Shown in pieces: positions 19,233 through 30,141 of a stretch of DNA of 64,000 bases (position 1 is the stretch's first letter; each line of letters begins with the position of its first letter). Under the pieces are notes generated by a model that was not told the origin of the DNA, searched no databases, and saw nothing but the letters and a program-made list of their open reading frames with translations. Source of the stretch: Lotus japonicus (taxonomy: Eukaryota; Streptophyta; Magnoliopsida; Fabales; Fabaceae); contig NC_080042.1 of NCBI RefSeq assembly GCF_012489685.1, positions 5,148,501 through 5,212,500 on the forward strand, written 5' to 3'. The translations under genes were made by a program, and so were the position numbers.

Positions 19233-21580
19233 ATGCACGGTAGACTTGGTTCGGATCCACTGCTGTTTGATCCGGAGCCAGAACGCACCCTCCATCGTCG
19301 ACGAACTCAACAAAGAGCTGCTGAGTTAGCCGCCATGGCTGCCCATATGACGGAGGAGGAGATGCAAGCCCACATTGAAGAAAGAGTGAATGAGGCTCTT
19401 GCTCAAAGACTTCAAGAGCAAGAATTGGAGAATGCCAATCGTTCTCTTAGAGACCTCACCTCGGCTGCCATGAGCTACGATTATCCGGGCAGCATAGTTT
19501 CCCCCGATGGCACGGGAAATTTTGAACTGAGGCCGGCATTCATTAATTTGGTGAGCCAAAATCAGTATGGTGGAGGTGCTCTTGAAGATCCTCATGCACA
19601 CATGGAGCGGTTTATCCGCCATTGCAACACCTACAGAGTTCAGAATGTTTCAGCGGACACCATCCGCTTGAGTTTATTCCCTTTTTCATTGAGGGATACT
19701 GCTGAAGAGTGGTTGAATTCACAGCCCCAAGGTAGCATTACATCTTGGGAAGACTTGGCTGAGAAGTTCACCACAAGGTTTGTTCCGAGAGCCCTCTTGA
19801 GGAAGCTCAAGAATGACATCATGACTTTTACTCAATCCACCGATGAGAATCTCTATGAAGCTTGGGAGAGGTTCAAGAAGCTCTTGAGGAGGTGTCCTCA
19901 ACATAACCTTACTCAAGCTGAGCAAGTAGCGAAGTTCTATGATGGTCTCCAATATTCTTCGAGGTTTGGTTTGGATGCAGCTTCAAGTGGAGAGTTCGAT
20001 GCCTTGCTTCCACAAGTGGGGTATGAGTTGATTGAAAAAATGGCTATAAGAGCCATGAACTCTAGTAATGATCGCCAAACCCGAAGAGGAGTCCTTGAGG
20101 TTGAAGCTTATGATCAACTTATGGCCTCCAACAAGCAACTCTCCAAGCAAATGAATGAGATTCAAAATCAAATGAAGACTACCAAGATTGGTGGTCGAGT
20201 TGCCAAATTGGAGTGTGTGACTTGTGGAGGGCCACATGACAGCGAAGAATGCACAGAGACTAGACCGGAGGAGGAAGTGAAGGCTATGGGTCAAGCTCGG
20301 AATGACCCATTTTCAAATACTTACAATCCAGGATGGAGAAATCACCCTAATTTTTCTTGGAGGCAAGGTGGTAATGGGCAAAGAAATGGTTTTCAAAGAC
20401 AATTTCCTAGCCAAGGATTCCAAGGCCAAAGCTCAAGACAACCTCAAGAGCGAGGAGAAGGTGAAGGTAGTGGTTCCAAGAAGAGCTTAGAAGAGTTGGT
20501 GGAAACTTTCATCAACCGGATGGAGAATAATTACAAGAATCAAGAGGCGGCTATCAAGAATCTTGAGAATCAATTTGGTCAGCTGGCCAAGCAAATAGCC
20601 GAGAGACCTCAAGGTAAATTTCCTTCCGACACTATCCCCAATCCTAAGCAAGAAAATGCCTCTGTTGTAGCCACTAGAAGTGGGAGAGTGATGAATGAAT
20701 TGAAGAAAAAAACAGAGGGAGAAAAGAGAGAGGAGAGAGTGGAAGGAGAAGTAGTTGTGCCTATTAAGGTGAGAAAGGAAGTTGATCTTACTCCTGAAAC
20801 TAGCAAGGTTCCGTTCCCTAAAGCATTAGCTAAGAGGAGCTTAGATAAAAAGTTTTCAAAGTTTGTTGATGTTTTCAAAAAACTCCACATTAGTATTCCT
20901 TTTGCCGATGCTTTGGAACAAATGCCTATATATGCTAAGTTTATGAAGGATATTCTGCATAAGAGAAGAAGATTGAAGGGAGTAGATGAGACGGTGTTGA
21001 TGACGGAAGAATGTAGTGCCATTTTGCAGCGGAAGATGCCTAAGAAGAGAAGGGACCCCGGAAGTTTCACTATTCCGGTGGAAATTGAAGGCATGGCGGA
21101 TGTGGAAGCCTTGTGTGATCTTGGAGCGAGCATCAATTTGATGCCTCACACCATGTTTGAGAGGCTTAACCTAGGAGAGGTTACCCCAACCATGCTCTCC
21201 TTGCAAATGGCGGATCGATCCCTTAAGACTCCATATGGGATTGTGGAGGATGTAATGGTGCGGGTGGACAAGTATGTGTTACCCGTAGACTTTGTTGTGC
21301 TTGATATGGAGGAGGATGAATATATTCCTCTCATTCTTGGTCGACCTTTCTTAGCTACTGGTAGAGCTAAGATTGATGTTGACAAGGGTCACCTCATTCT
21401 CCGTGTTGGTAAGGAAAAGGTACGGTTTTCTGTTTTTAATCCTATGATTGAGACTAACCATGACAATGACTTTGTCTGTGATGTGATTAGAAGCAGGTCG
21501 AAGGTTTCGGAAGAGATCCCCAAAGTTAATGCCCAAATTGATGAGTTCCATCCGGCTCTCATCAAGCTTGTTAATGGTAA
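19233..21580 (+). pseudogene. Gag-protease of the Athila-like element (3' truncated)
   Basis: About 780 residues are open before the inserted LTR; the frame runs on to 21638 inside the insertion. N terminus typical of Athila gag (LGSDPLLFDPEPERT). The retrotransposon gag domain spans about residues 90-260 (HAHMERFIRHC, LFPFSLRDTAEEWL, SWEDLAEKFTTRF, YEAWERFKKLLRRCP). A CxxC...H...C cluster (CVTCGGPHDSEEC, about 327-340) stands in place of a canonical knuckle. After a polar, glutamine-rich linker comes an aspartic protease (about 610-730) with DLGASINLMP and LILGRPFLATGRAKIDV. The usual D-S/T-G triad reads D-L-G, as in many Athila/Tat proteases. The last 25-30 codons before 21580 look like gag again, so a recombination joint lies near 21500. 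Role: capsid and polyprotein cleavage. Confidence 0.88.
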
Positions 21581-24500
21581 TGTAAGACCCAAGATTTTAA
21601 GCTTAGGATCAGTGGAAGAGATTTCCATTTACGATTAGGGTTGATGTATTGTGAAGGGAAACCTGAACTAGAGTTTACCAAATGAAATAAATTTATGAAG
21701 GAGAAAGTTCAGGAAAAGTCAAAGGATTACATCATGATCGATAAAAGTTATAGTACGATCGTTATACGCTTAACCTAGGTCAGAAACCCTAGTATATAGC
21801 TAATTTTCACTTTTAGGCACGATGGAAGTTAATTACAAAAATCTTCAGAGAAATGTTAGAACTTCTCTTTTTCCATATATGAAAATCGTTTCGAGGCGAA
21901 ACTCTAGGATCTACGAACGTCCGATTCCAATCATCGGAAGTTTGCCGAAACCGAATCCCTGGTATTTCAAAACCCTAGAATTTCTCGACGATGAAGACTT
22001 TTTCTATTCAGAGCTTCAAATGAATATTCTACACGCGTACACCCATTTCTCTTGATGATTTCAATCTTTCTTCCGAAGGAAGTTTTCTATTCCGACATTC
22101 GATGCAAAAAGCAACTTATCGGGTAAAATAGTTTTATACCGACTATGCATTAGTTGCCAAAAATACAAGGAGACCTCTTTATAGTTTTGGAATTCTTTTG
22201 CCAAAACATATCTATTAATTCACGGAGAATGACGCCGGAAAAATCAGATTCGCGAAACTTTCATTTTCCCGCGAATTTCCAACCTTTATATATAGCAAAG
22301 AAAGGAAGAAAAACTCAAATTTTCCTCCATTTTCTTCATCAAGGCCGCGAGTTCTACAAGGGAGGGAGAAGAGAAGATTTTCTTCATCGTTTGCTTGATC
22401 GTCGATCAATCAGTTGCTACTTCAAGGCTTCGAGGTATAGTCGCTAATCCTTACCTCTGATCGCTTTTTCCATAGCTTTTCTGTAGAGTTTTCTGAGCGG
22501 ATAGTTTATGGGTTTTTGCAAAACTATCCTGAATCTTTCATTTCTGATTATAAACCTCTTCCTTATGTGCCCAAGATCACTTCTGCCGGGTTAGATTTTC
22601 CGTTATGTCGCCGGAATTCCGCCGGAATCAATTTGAACCTAAAATACCCATTTTTGGAGTTTTTGGTGTAAAGCTTCAACCTTTAGGCTGAAAACTATCG
22701 CCTTAGCTTAGTGCTAGTAGGATTAGTTGTCATAAATGTCGTTGGTGACGTCCCTGCAAAATTTGTTTTTTGGGATTTCAGTTTTGAAATTTCTAAGTTA
22801 AAAATCATGACCAAAATACCCCTGCGACAGTTTTTGATCCGATAATTTTTCCGAGTTCAGAATACCCTTAGTTACGGCTAATGAAAGCATAGGAACTAAG
22901 TTTGATCGAAGAAAAATCGAGCCCCATAATTGTGAAAAGTGGCCGAGCCCTATAGGGGAGGAGGGGGAAAATTCCTTTTCCGAAAACTTGTCCTTTCGCG
23001 CTAGATTATCGTACCTCGGAGTATGAACTACTTCGTGTAACCTTAGTGAGCATGGATAGCTTAGTTTCCGATAGATTTTGATAGAATTCTGTGGTTTTAC
23101 TTTAAAGGTTCTTTTGAAGAATTTCCTGAAGATCAAGGAGCTCATTGTGAAGGAACGTTTGAGGAGAACGCTGGAATAACTAGAGGTAAGGGCAACTTAC
23201 CTTACTAGCTAATGCTTTAGGTGTCGACGAATTCGACTTGATTTATTGTTTATGCACTTGTTTGTGATTGACTGGGAAAAGTTTTCTGAGGCTTCGGCTG
23301 ACAATGTAGATGATTCATCTACTGAATGTTTTTGGAGATTGACTTACATGCTATGTGCTATGTGGGTAATCTAGGATGTGTGGTGCATGCCTTATATGCT
23401 AAGTGCTATGTGGTTATTGCTTATTATGTTGATATATGACATGTTGATTGATGGTGCTGAGTTATTTATGCTTTAGCAATGAAATCTGAGTTTCTGAATA
23501 GTGAGAATAGCGGGCAGGTCATGCCGATTTTATTTTGAGAGTTTTGAGAAAGTTTGATAGGACGAATGAGATTCGGACCTTGTTATGATGTGTATGGATC
23601 GAGACATTCTCTGGAGTCATTTGGGGATTTGGAGATCCCGAGAACTTATAGGATTTGCGATAAGTCTAAAAGGATAGTATTTTGTAAAGAAAACTCATAA
23701 GACATTAAACAACCTCTAAATCTTTAATTAATGATAATAAAATCGAAAGGAAGGCGTGGAAGTCAAATCTTAGTTTTGGAAAACGAGAAGTGTCGTCGGA
23801 TCCAAGTGTTGAGGAAGTTGAGAAGTAGCGAGTATGTTGATACTCTTGCTCGTTGAGCAGTTTTGACCATCGAATGGAGATGAGTCGGATGATTTGGAGA
23901 TCATCATGAGATACAGTTTATGCCTTCGGGTACAGTTTATGCCTTCGGGTACAGTTTATGCCTTCGGGTACAGTTTATGCCTTCGGGTACAGTTTATACC
24001 TTCGGGTAATTCGGACATCGACGGGGGATATGATCGACCGTGAGGTTAGGATCGACCTGTTGATTGTCGGGCATAGCGGAGGGAAAAGTCGACCCGCAGG
24101 GTTAGGACTGATCCGGCTATGTCAAGGTTGTAAGTGACACTCGGGGGTTATGGTCGACACAATGCCAGTGTTAGGACCGACTCAAACGTGCCCAGCCTAC
24201 TCTTTCCGGAATCGTCGAGATTGACGTTGCATTGACATATCATGCACTCTAATTATAATCGTTGTTTAGCTAACCATATTGCACCCATGCATACACGCGA
24301 TGAAGTGCCAAGTGGAGTACTTCGGTATAGCAGGAAGCAACGATCAGCCGTGTAGAGTTGAATCGGTCCTGACTATACCTGGCACAACAGGAGGTAACGA
24401 TCATCCATGTAGAGTTGTATCGTGCCTGTTGATGTCCGGCATAGCAAGCAGAAATGGTCGAACCATGTAGAGTTGGATCGTCTTGACTATAGCCAAAGGT

Positions 24501-25462
24501 GATAAGCGACGCCCGAGCAGAAATGGTTAAACACGAGGCCAGTGTTACGGTGTTACGACCGTCTCGAGGTGCCCAGCCTTTAAGTGGCAATACCATTGGT
24601 TTGTCCCGTCGCCAAGCAGAGTGACGTTATTCGGGTTTGTGTCAGCATATTCTGCATTGGCACACCATGCATCTTATTATGATTACCGTTGTATGACATA
24701 TCATGCACTCTAACTATAATTGTTGAGATTTGGATGAGTAGATGTTGATAAATATCGTATGTGCTTTGATGATTGAATTGTACTAGAGATTTGATAACAT
24801 GCTATGTTTAAACCTTAGGGTAGACAATGCAGAACTTATATGTATATAGACAACATATATATATATATACCCCTTATACTTTATCTGGTGTCTTGTATTC
24901 TCTATCCTATATTCCGTAAGTTGACCCTTGCACGTGCTACCTGTGTTTGGGGGGCTATGTATGCCCTTTTTGTCAGATGTCGTTGGTGGATTCTTCCGTG
25001 ATTCCTCGTCGTTCGGGGAAGACCCGGAGCGAAATGACTACTATTGAGCCTTCGACGTGGACCCGGACTTCATGCATGACCAGATGGGAGTCGATGATGG
25101 AAGTATGGGGGATGGGTGATTAGAGTCTATTAAGGTTGGGTGTTAGTGTCCTAGCTCTGACTTATTCTTATTTTTGAGGGCTTGTGTTGCTGACACTTGA
25201 CCTAACACTTTGGGATTGTACATTTTGCATACTGGCGTTACACTTTTCTACTTTCCGTCATTGGAGGTTACTCGTGACGAGGTCGCTATTTACAGCGGGG
25301 GATGCTATATATATTGTATATTAGTTCTGTTGCCTTTCGCATTTGGGTTTTATTTAATTCAGTCTTGTCTTAGTTATTATCAAAAAAAAAAATATTTACG
25401 TTTTTCCGCATTAAGTTTACTTTTGGTTACTAAAGTGACGCCACCGAAATCGGGGTGTCACA
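21581..25462 (+). mobile_element. Long solo LTR, copy 1 (3882 bp)
   Basis: TGTAAGACCC...GGTGTCACA bounded by the exact duplication ggtaa (21576-21580 and 25463-25467). TATA box tttatatatagc at 22286-22297, about 700 bp in, gives the orientation. No gag, pol or primer site. Near-identical over most of its length to 30142-33806, but it holds an extra block at about 24260-24700. It inserted in the gag-derived part of the Athila-like element. Family not certain; the size suggests an Ogre/Tat-type LTR. Confidence 0.88.
23912..24006 (+). repeat. 19-bp minisatellite in LTR copy 1 (5 units)
   Basis: Five perfect or near-perfect tandem copies of TACAGTTTATGCCTTCGGG, 2331 bp from the LTR start. Confidence 0.97.
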
Positions 25463-25732
25463 GGTAACAAGTATGGGGGGTCCAAGTACGAGAACTTGCA
25501 TGCTCATATGGTGAAGTTTACCCAAGCTAGGACCCTTGCTAAGATTGAGGGTGTTTCAAGTGATGAAGTGAAGATTAAACTCTTCCCTCATTCTTTGACA
25601 AGGGAGGCTAGAGCTTGGTTTGATGAGCAAGAGGACGTTGCCTCATGGGAGGATTTACTCTAGAGGTTTTGTGCAAGGTTTCTTCCTTGCGCTTGTGGTA
25701 AGTTAATCAATGGAAAGGAATTTCCTTCCTAA
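25463..25732 (+). pseudogene. Foreign gag fragment in place of pol
   Basis: Reads NKYGGSKYENLHAHMVKF, then LFPHSLTREARAWFDEQ and VASWEDLL followed by a stop. This is a retrotransposon gag segment homologous to residues about 105-190 of the upstream gag, but clearly divergent. It should not follow protease; reverse transcriptase is expected here. Together with about 60-80 bp before 21580 it forms an insert of gag from another element, split by the solo LTR. Confidence 0.75.
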
Positions 25733-26081
25733 CACCATCGGAAGGAGAGTCCACCTAGGACTATAACCTAGGGCTAAATGGGAGACAACCCATTATTTTA
25801 ATTTTGTTATTTTTTTATCTTTGAATTTTGTAGTATTTTAGGTGTTTCATTTCAAAAAAAAAAAAAAAGTAAAATTTTTGTGGAAAAACTGGGTTGAGCG
25901 CCTAGGCGCCAATTCATGGGCGCCTAGGCGCCAATTAGTGGCAGAGGCACTGCCTCTAGAGCTGGTGTGAGCGCCTGAGCGTTCTCCTCGAGCGCTCGAG
26001 CACTCTTGTTCGTATTATTGCCCACATTTTGAGTTTTAAAACCCCAACCTTTCATTTTCCCACTCTTAACTCTCATTTCTC
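25733..26081 (+). promoter_or_regulatory. Upstream region of the env-position ORF with GC palindromes
   Basis: Starts with post-pol untranslated sequence (aaatgggagacaacccatt). It then carries GCGCCTAGGCGCC and GGCGCCTAGGCGCC (about 25899-25933) and GAGCGCCTGAGCG and CGAGCGCTCGAGC (25971-26000), the same palindromes that sit before the TATA box of the LTR. Confidence 0.55.
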
Positions 26082-26091
26082 TCATATAAAT
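26082..26091 (+). promoter_or_regulatory. Internal TATA box
   Basis: tcatataaat, about 90 bp after the palindromes and 134 bp before a consensus splice donor. The following sequence is pyrimidine-rich like a plant 5' untranslated exon. Confidence 0.45.
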
Positions 26092-26224
26092 GCACCCCAC
26101 TCTCTCCAAACCCCATTTCTACTTCTCATTTCTCACTTGCACACACTTTGGCTCTTCCTTTTGCTTCAAAGTTCTGCATTGCATCAAGTCTATTCTACTT
26201 GCACCCACTCACTCTCAAGTCAAG

Positions 26225-26664
26225 GTAAGTTCCATTTTCCACTTTCCTTCATTTTGGTTCATGAGTTTTGCAATGCATGCTTCTTTTGGGTAAGGGTGAG
26301 TGAATTTGTGTTAGTGCAAGTTGGGTTTGGGGTTGTATTTGTTCATTATGGGTTGGTTTTGTGCTTAATTAGAAAGGGGTTGTGAATTTGTGAGGAATGG
26401 GTAGTTAGGATTTTGTGGATTAGTTTAGTTTAGCTTTTGCTTATAAGGTGTTTGATAGAATGCCTCAATGGGTTCTCTTAGTCGATTTTTGGCAAGTGCT
26501 TGTGGTAGTCTTTCTCTCTTTGCCAAAATCACTAAGAGACTTGTTGGGTGCTCTTAGGTTGTTCTATTTTTGTTTTTGTACAAAGTTTCTCCTCTCATTT
26601 CTTTTTATTTTTGAACTAACATTTCTAACGTCTGTGGCTTGTGTATGTGCTAACAACTTTGCAG
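26225..26664 (+). other. Candidate leader intron before the env-position ORF
   Basis: Donor CAAG/GTAAGT (cut before 26225) and acceptor CTTTGCAG/ATG (26664) with tgctaac about 10-20 bases upstream as a branch-point candidate. The interior is T-rich as in plant introns, and the first base after the acceptor begins the start codon. Confidence 0.5.
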
Positions 26665-27921
26665 ATGCCTGTAAAAAGAGCAAGAACCAACACAAGAGCT
26701 GCAACTTCTTCCTCCACCTCCCGGAGTTTTGATCGCTCCCGCTTCCTATCAGCGATTAAGGAGGAGTTTTACCGAGCTCACCTAGCACACAAGGAGTGTG
26801 TGAAGGAGCGGGGAGTTTTGTATCGGGAGGGAAGGAGAGACCTCTTGGGCATGCAAGAAGCCATGGAGATTAGGAGGTGGAAGAATTGGGTCAACCCCAT
26901 TCCGTTTGCTTGTGAGGTCATGGTTAGGGAGTTCTACGCGAACACCTACTGTGACAATCAAGAGGACAGGTCCAGGCCACCGGTGAATTCATCTTGGTTA
27001 AGGGGAGATGTGATTGACTACAATCCAGCAGTCATTCGCAGGCATCTTGGTCTCCTCACGGAGGACCAAGAGAAGGAGCTTTTCCCCGAGAAGGCCACCT
27101 ATCATGAGCTTTTAGAGGAGAAGTCACCGGAGATTTTGGAAGACATGAAGGCAGTGATTGTTAGGCCTGGGCGGGACTGGGAAGCAGTTGATGATGAGAT
27201 TATTTTTGTGAGGAGGAAGGATATGACACCGCTGGCTAGAGTTTGGGCTGAATTTTTGCAAGATTCCCTCATTCCTAGCTCTAACAAGTCTAAAGTTAGA
27301 GAGGTTACATTGGTTGCCATCTACTGCATCGTGAGAGGTCATCCTATGGACGTGGCCACCATCATTGCTGGTCGGATTTATTCCCTCTACAACAGGAGTA
27401 AAGACAAGCATCGACCCATCTTTCCTCACTTGATTTGCTCTTTGATTCATGCGGTGAGGGACAGAGCTAGGAGGCCAGTCCATGTTATTGAGAAGAGGTT
27501 GCCTGTGGCACCTCTGCTCAGTAAGGAGAGGATCGCTCAACTTTATAAAGAATGGACGGCAAGGATGCCTCAAGAGGAGGAAGAGGAAGAGGATCCTGAG
27601 GAGCCAGCGGAAGAAGAGGAAGAAGAATAAGAGGAAGAAGAAAATGTTGAGGTGGTGAATGAGGTGGTTACTCCACCACGTGCTGACCCTTCTCCTGCTT
27701 GGATGGAGGCCGCTTTCGGGCGGATGTTTTTGAGGCAAGATCGCCTACACAGGGATCTTGACCTCCATTGGAGGGGAGGTAGCACATCAGACCTCAGGTA
27801 CAATGGGCCCATGGATTTTAATACCTTGGAGCAGGGGATGATAGACTTGAGCTTGATGCATGATGCCGGTGTTCATCCGGATTATGGCGATGGAAGGGGT
27901 GACCATGACCCCATGGAGTGA
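26665..27921 (+). pseudogene. Athila extra ORF (env position; plant transposon protein / ATHILA ORF-like)
   Basis: One frame of about 418 codons broken by a single TAA at 27628-27630 inside an acidic Glu run, where GAA to TAA is one base. Lys/Arg-rich start (MPVKRARTNTR), then MEIRRWKNWVNPIPFACEVM, VREFYANTY, SSWLRGDVIDYNPAVIRRHL, LARVWAEFLQDSLIPSSNKS and REVTLVAIYCIVRGHPMDVA. This pattern is typical of the putative plant transposon protein domain and ATHILA ORF families. The env label rests on position: I see no signal peptide or clear membrane anchor, so an envelope role is unsupported. The C terminus (27631-27921) is acidic with GGSTSDLRYNGPMDF. Confidence 0.8.
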
Positions 27922-29115
27922 CTTTGTTGAGGTATTTCTGCTCTTAGTTTAGGTCATGCATCTTTAGCATATTTTTCAATTTATAGACTTTGTTTTTCTT
28001 TTTATCATGCATTGTTAATTAGCTTTTTGTTTTTGGGTCTTCTACTTCCCTATACTCGCTTGTTTTTAGCTATAGTTTTGCTTCCCTACTTGTGCTGTTT
28101 TTGAAAATGCTTTTGTGAATACTTGTTGTTGTTTTTGGGGTTGAGTGATTGCTTGTTGGGGAAGAGAGGAGGAGACTTCGGTCTTCCGAGTGTCTCTTGA
28201 GAAAGGAGTCGGTGTGAGTCCATTAAGGGTCTATCTTTGACCCTTCACCATAAAAATTCTCTGGAGGATCCTGACTCACTTGCAATTCTTGGTTCTGCGT
28301 TGATTTCGCTCATAGCATGCTTAGTGATTCTTGCTTTATTCTTGAGACTTGTAGGATTTCTTGAGATTCTGAATTTGTTGTTTGAACATTGTCCTTAGTT
28401 GTCCCATTTGAGCCTTATTGGAGAATTTGTTGTAGCCAAGTTTTTGGGACGGATGTTTGGTTGGAATATTGGGGAGTGATGGTCCTTGTTGTGTTGTATG
28501 GAGCTGGAAAAATGAGAAATAGTCTCTTGCCCCAAAAAGAAAAAAATCAGTAAAAAAAAAGGAAAGAAAAAAGAACTCCTAACCAAAAGTTGGAGTTGGA
28601 AAAAAGAAAAAAAAGTTTGAAAAGGTGGGTGCAAGAGACTTGTAAAAAAAGTGTGTTGTAAGCTCCGGGGTTATTAGAAGAGGACCACACTCAATGTGCT
28701 TGAAAGCCTAGTTTTCCCTTAGGGACCAACCACCATCATGTTTTACCTAGCCAATGTTTCAACCATTTTGGAAGTCTCTTTGAATATTTGCATGCTTAAT
28801 CTTTGTTGCTATTGAGTGAATGACATTCAGGACCTATGAACTTGCTTGTGTTCTCAGTGCACTAAATGAACATCCCATCCTAGGATTTGTAGATCTAAAT
28901 GCTTCTCATGAACGGACTCTACACTCTTCTCTTTTCAAAAGATGCATGAAGTAGGTTGTTGGGTCTTTCTCTTGGAACTAGCTGTGATTACTTTGTCCCC
29001 CTGTTTTTGTGAAGTATTCCTTGTTGAGAGCACTTGTTTGGGAGCATTTCTTGCGCTTGAGGGCAAGCGAGTGTTATTTACGCTCGAGGGCGAGCTGCCG
29101 TTGAGTATAGTGGTG
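27922..29115 (+). other. 3' untranslated region of the Athila-like element
   Basis: Non-coding, 1.2 kb. Contains A/G-rich tracts (28530-28625) and ends with ctcgagggcgagctgccg followed by gagtatagtgg before the 3' LTR. No further ORF recognised. Confidence 0.6.
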
Positions 29116-30109
29116 TGATGACCCTATTTTAGTAGTGTTTTTAGGGTCATTTCTTTGTTTGTTTTGAGTCTTTTTGTTGAGTCTCATGTAGTGTTTCATG
29201 CATTCTCATGCATTTTTATTTTTTTCTTTAGTCTTTATTTTGTTTTGGTAATTTAGTAGTTTTATAGGTAGTTTTCTTGTATTTTAAGTAAAGTTTAGGA
29301 CTTGCATGGTTTTGTTGTGTTTTATGAAGGACCTCTTGTGCTAATGAGCTCTTGGAGCTTCTAGAATCTTCCTTGACTTGTTGGTTAGGTTTGGAGAGCA
29401 GAAACTGAAGGAGAAAGAAGGCCAAGAAGCATGGAATTGATGAAGAACTTAAAGAGGATTGAAAAGAGGAGTTTCAGAAGCCAAAAAGTCCTTTTCAGGC
29501 GAGCTTAAGCGCCTAGGCGCTGGGAATGGGCGCCTAGGCGCCAATAGGGTCCAGAGGCATGTTTTTCAACATGTTTAGCTTTGGTGCACCTTTGCTATAG
29601 GCTAGATTATAATCAAATGGAAATTTGTTATGATTTAGGGACATGAATTGGAATAGATCCTTCTATACTTGCTTCTAGGCATAGAGTGAGGGTAGGGTTT
29701 TGTTGGCCTGAACATACATGCTTATTTACCTCTTATGAATGTTTAAGTACACAAGGAATTGGGCTTATCTTTCAGTTTGAGAGAATTACTTTTGTGAGGA
29801 ATCAACTAGTAAGTACATAGGCTATAGCAACAAGAGATAAATCAAGGTTTCACATGCATAGGATAGGTGAACTAAAGTGGATTAGATGATCAACAACCCA
29901 AGGCAATTTCTCATCAATTGTTATTTACATCATTTTCAGCATTGCTCTTTTGCAAAACCTTTGTCACAATCAACCAAAACCAATTTCTGAATTTTACTGT
30001 TTTAAGAACTTGCAAACTTTAGGCTTAAATCAACAATTCTCACTCACAATCCCTGTGGTTCGATATTTTAAAACCCGGAGGTATTCGTACACTTGCGAAT
30101 TGACCAACA
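29116..30109 (+). repeat. 3' LTR of the Athila-like element (994 bp, internally deleted)
   Basis: Matches the 5' LTR with only about six substitutions that I can see, but lacks about 340 bp (5' LTR about 18223-18563, including the TATA box and one palindrome cluster). The deletion edges share CATG. Ends GACCAACA. Confidence 0.92.
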
Positions 30110-30141
30110 AGTTTTTGGCGCCGTTGCCGGGGATTGTTTGT
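30110..30141 (+). other. Second primer site and leader after the 3' LTR
   Basis: TGGCGCCGTTGCCGGGGA recurs at 30116-30133 and the internal leader continues at 33807-33848 after the inserted solo LTR. An internal domain therefore followed this LTR too, as in a tandem LTR-internal-LTR-internal array. Confidence 0.9.

Noticed and set aside
23912..24006. CRISPR-like series of short direct repeats (also 32611-32777)
   Set aside because: The 19-bp units are directly adjacent with no spacers; this is a minisatellite inside an LTR.
26665..27921. True envelope glycoprotein
   Set aside because: No signal peptide, transmembrane helix or cleavage site is evident; only position and plant transposon-protein similarity support the env-like label.
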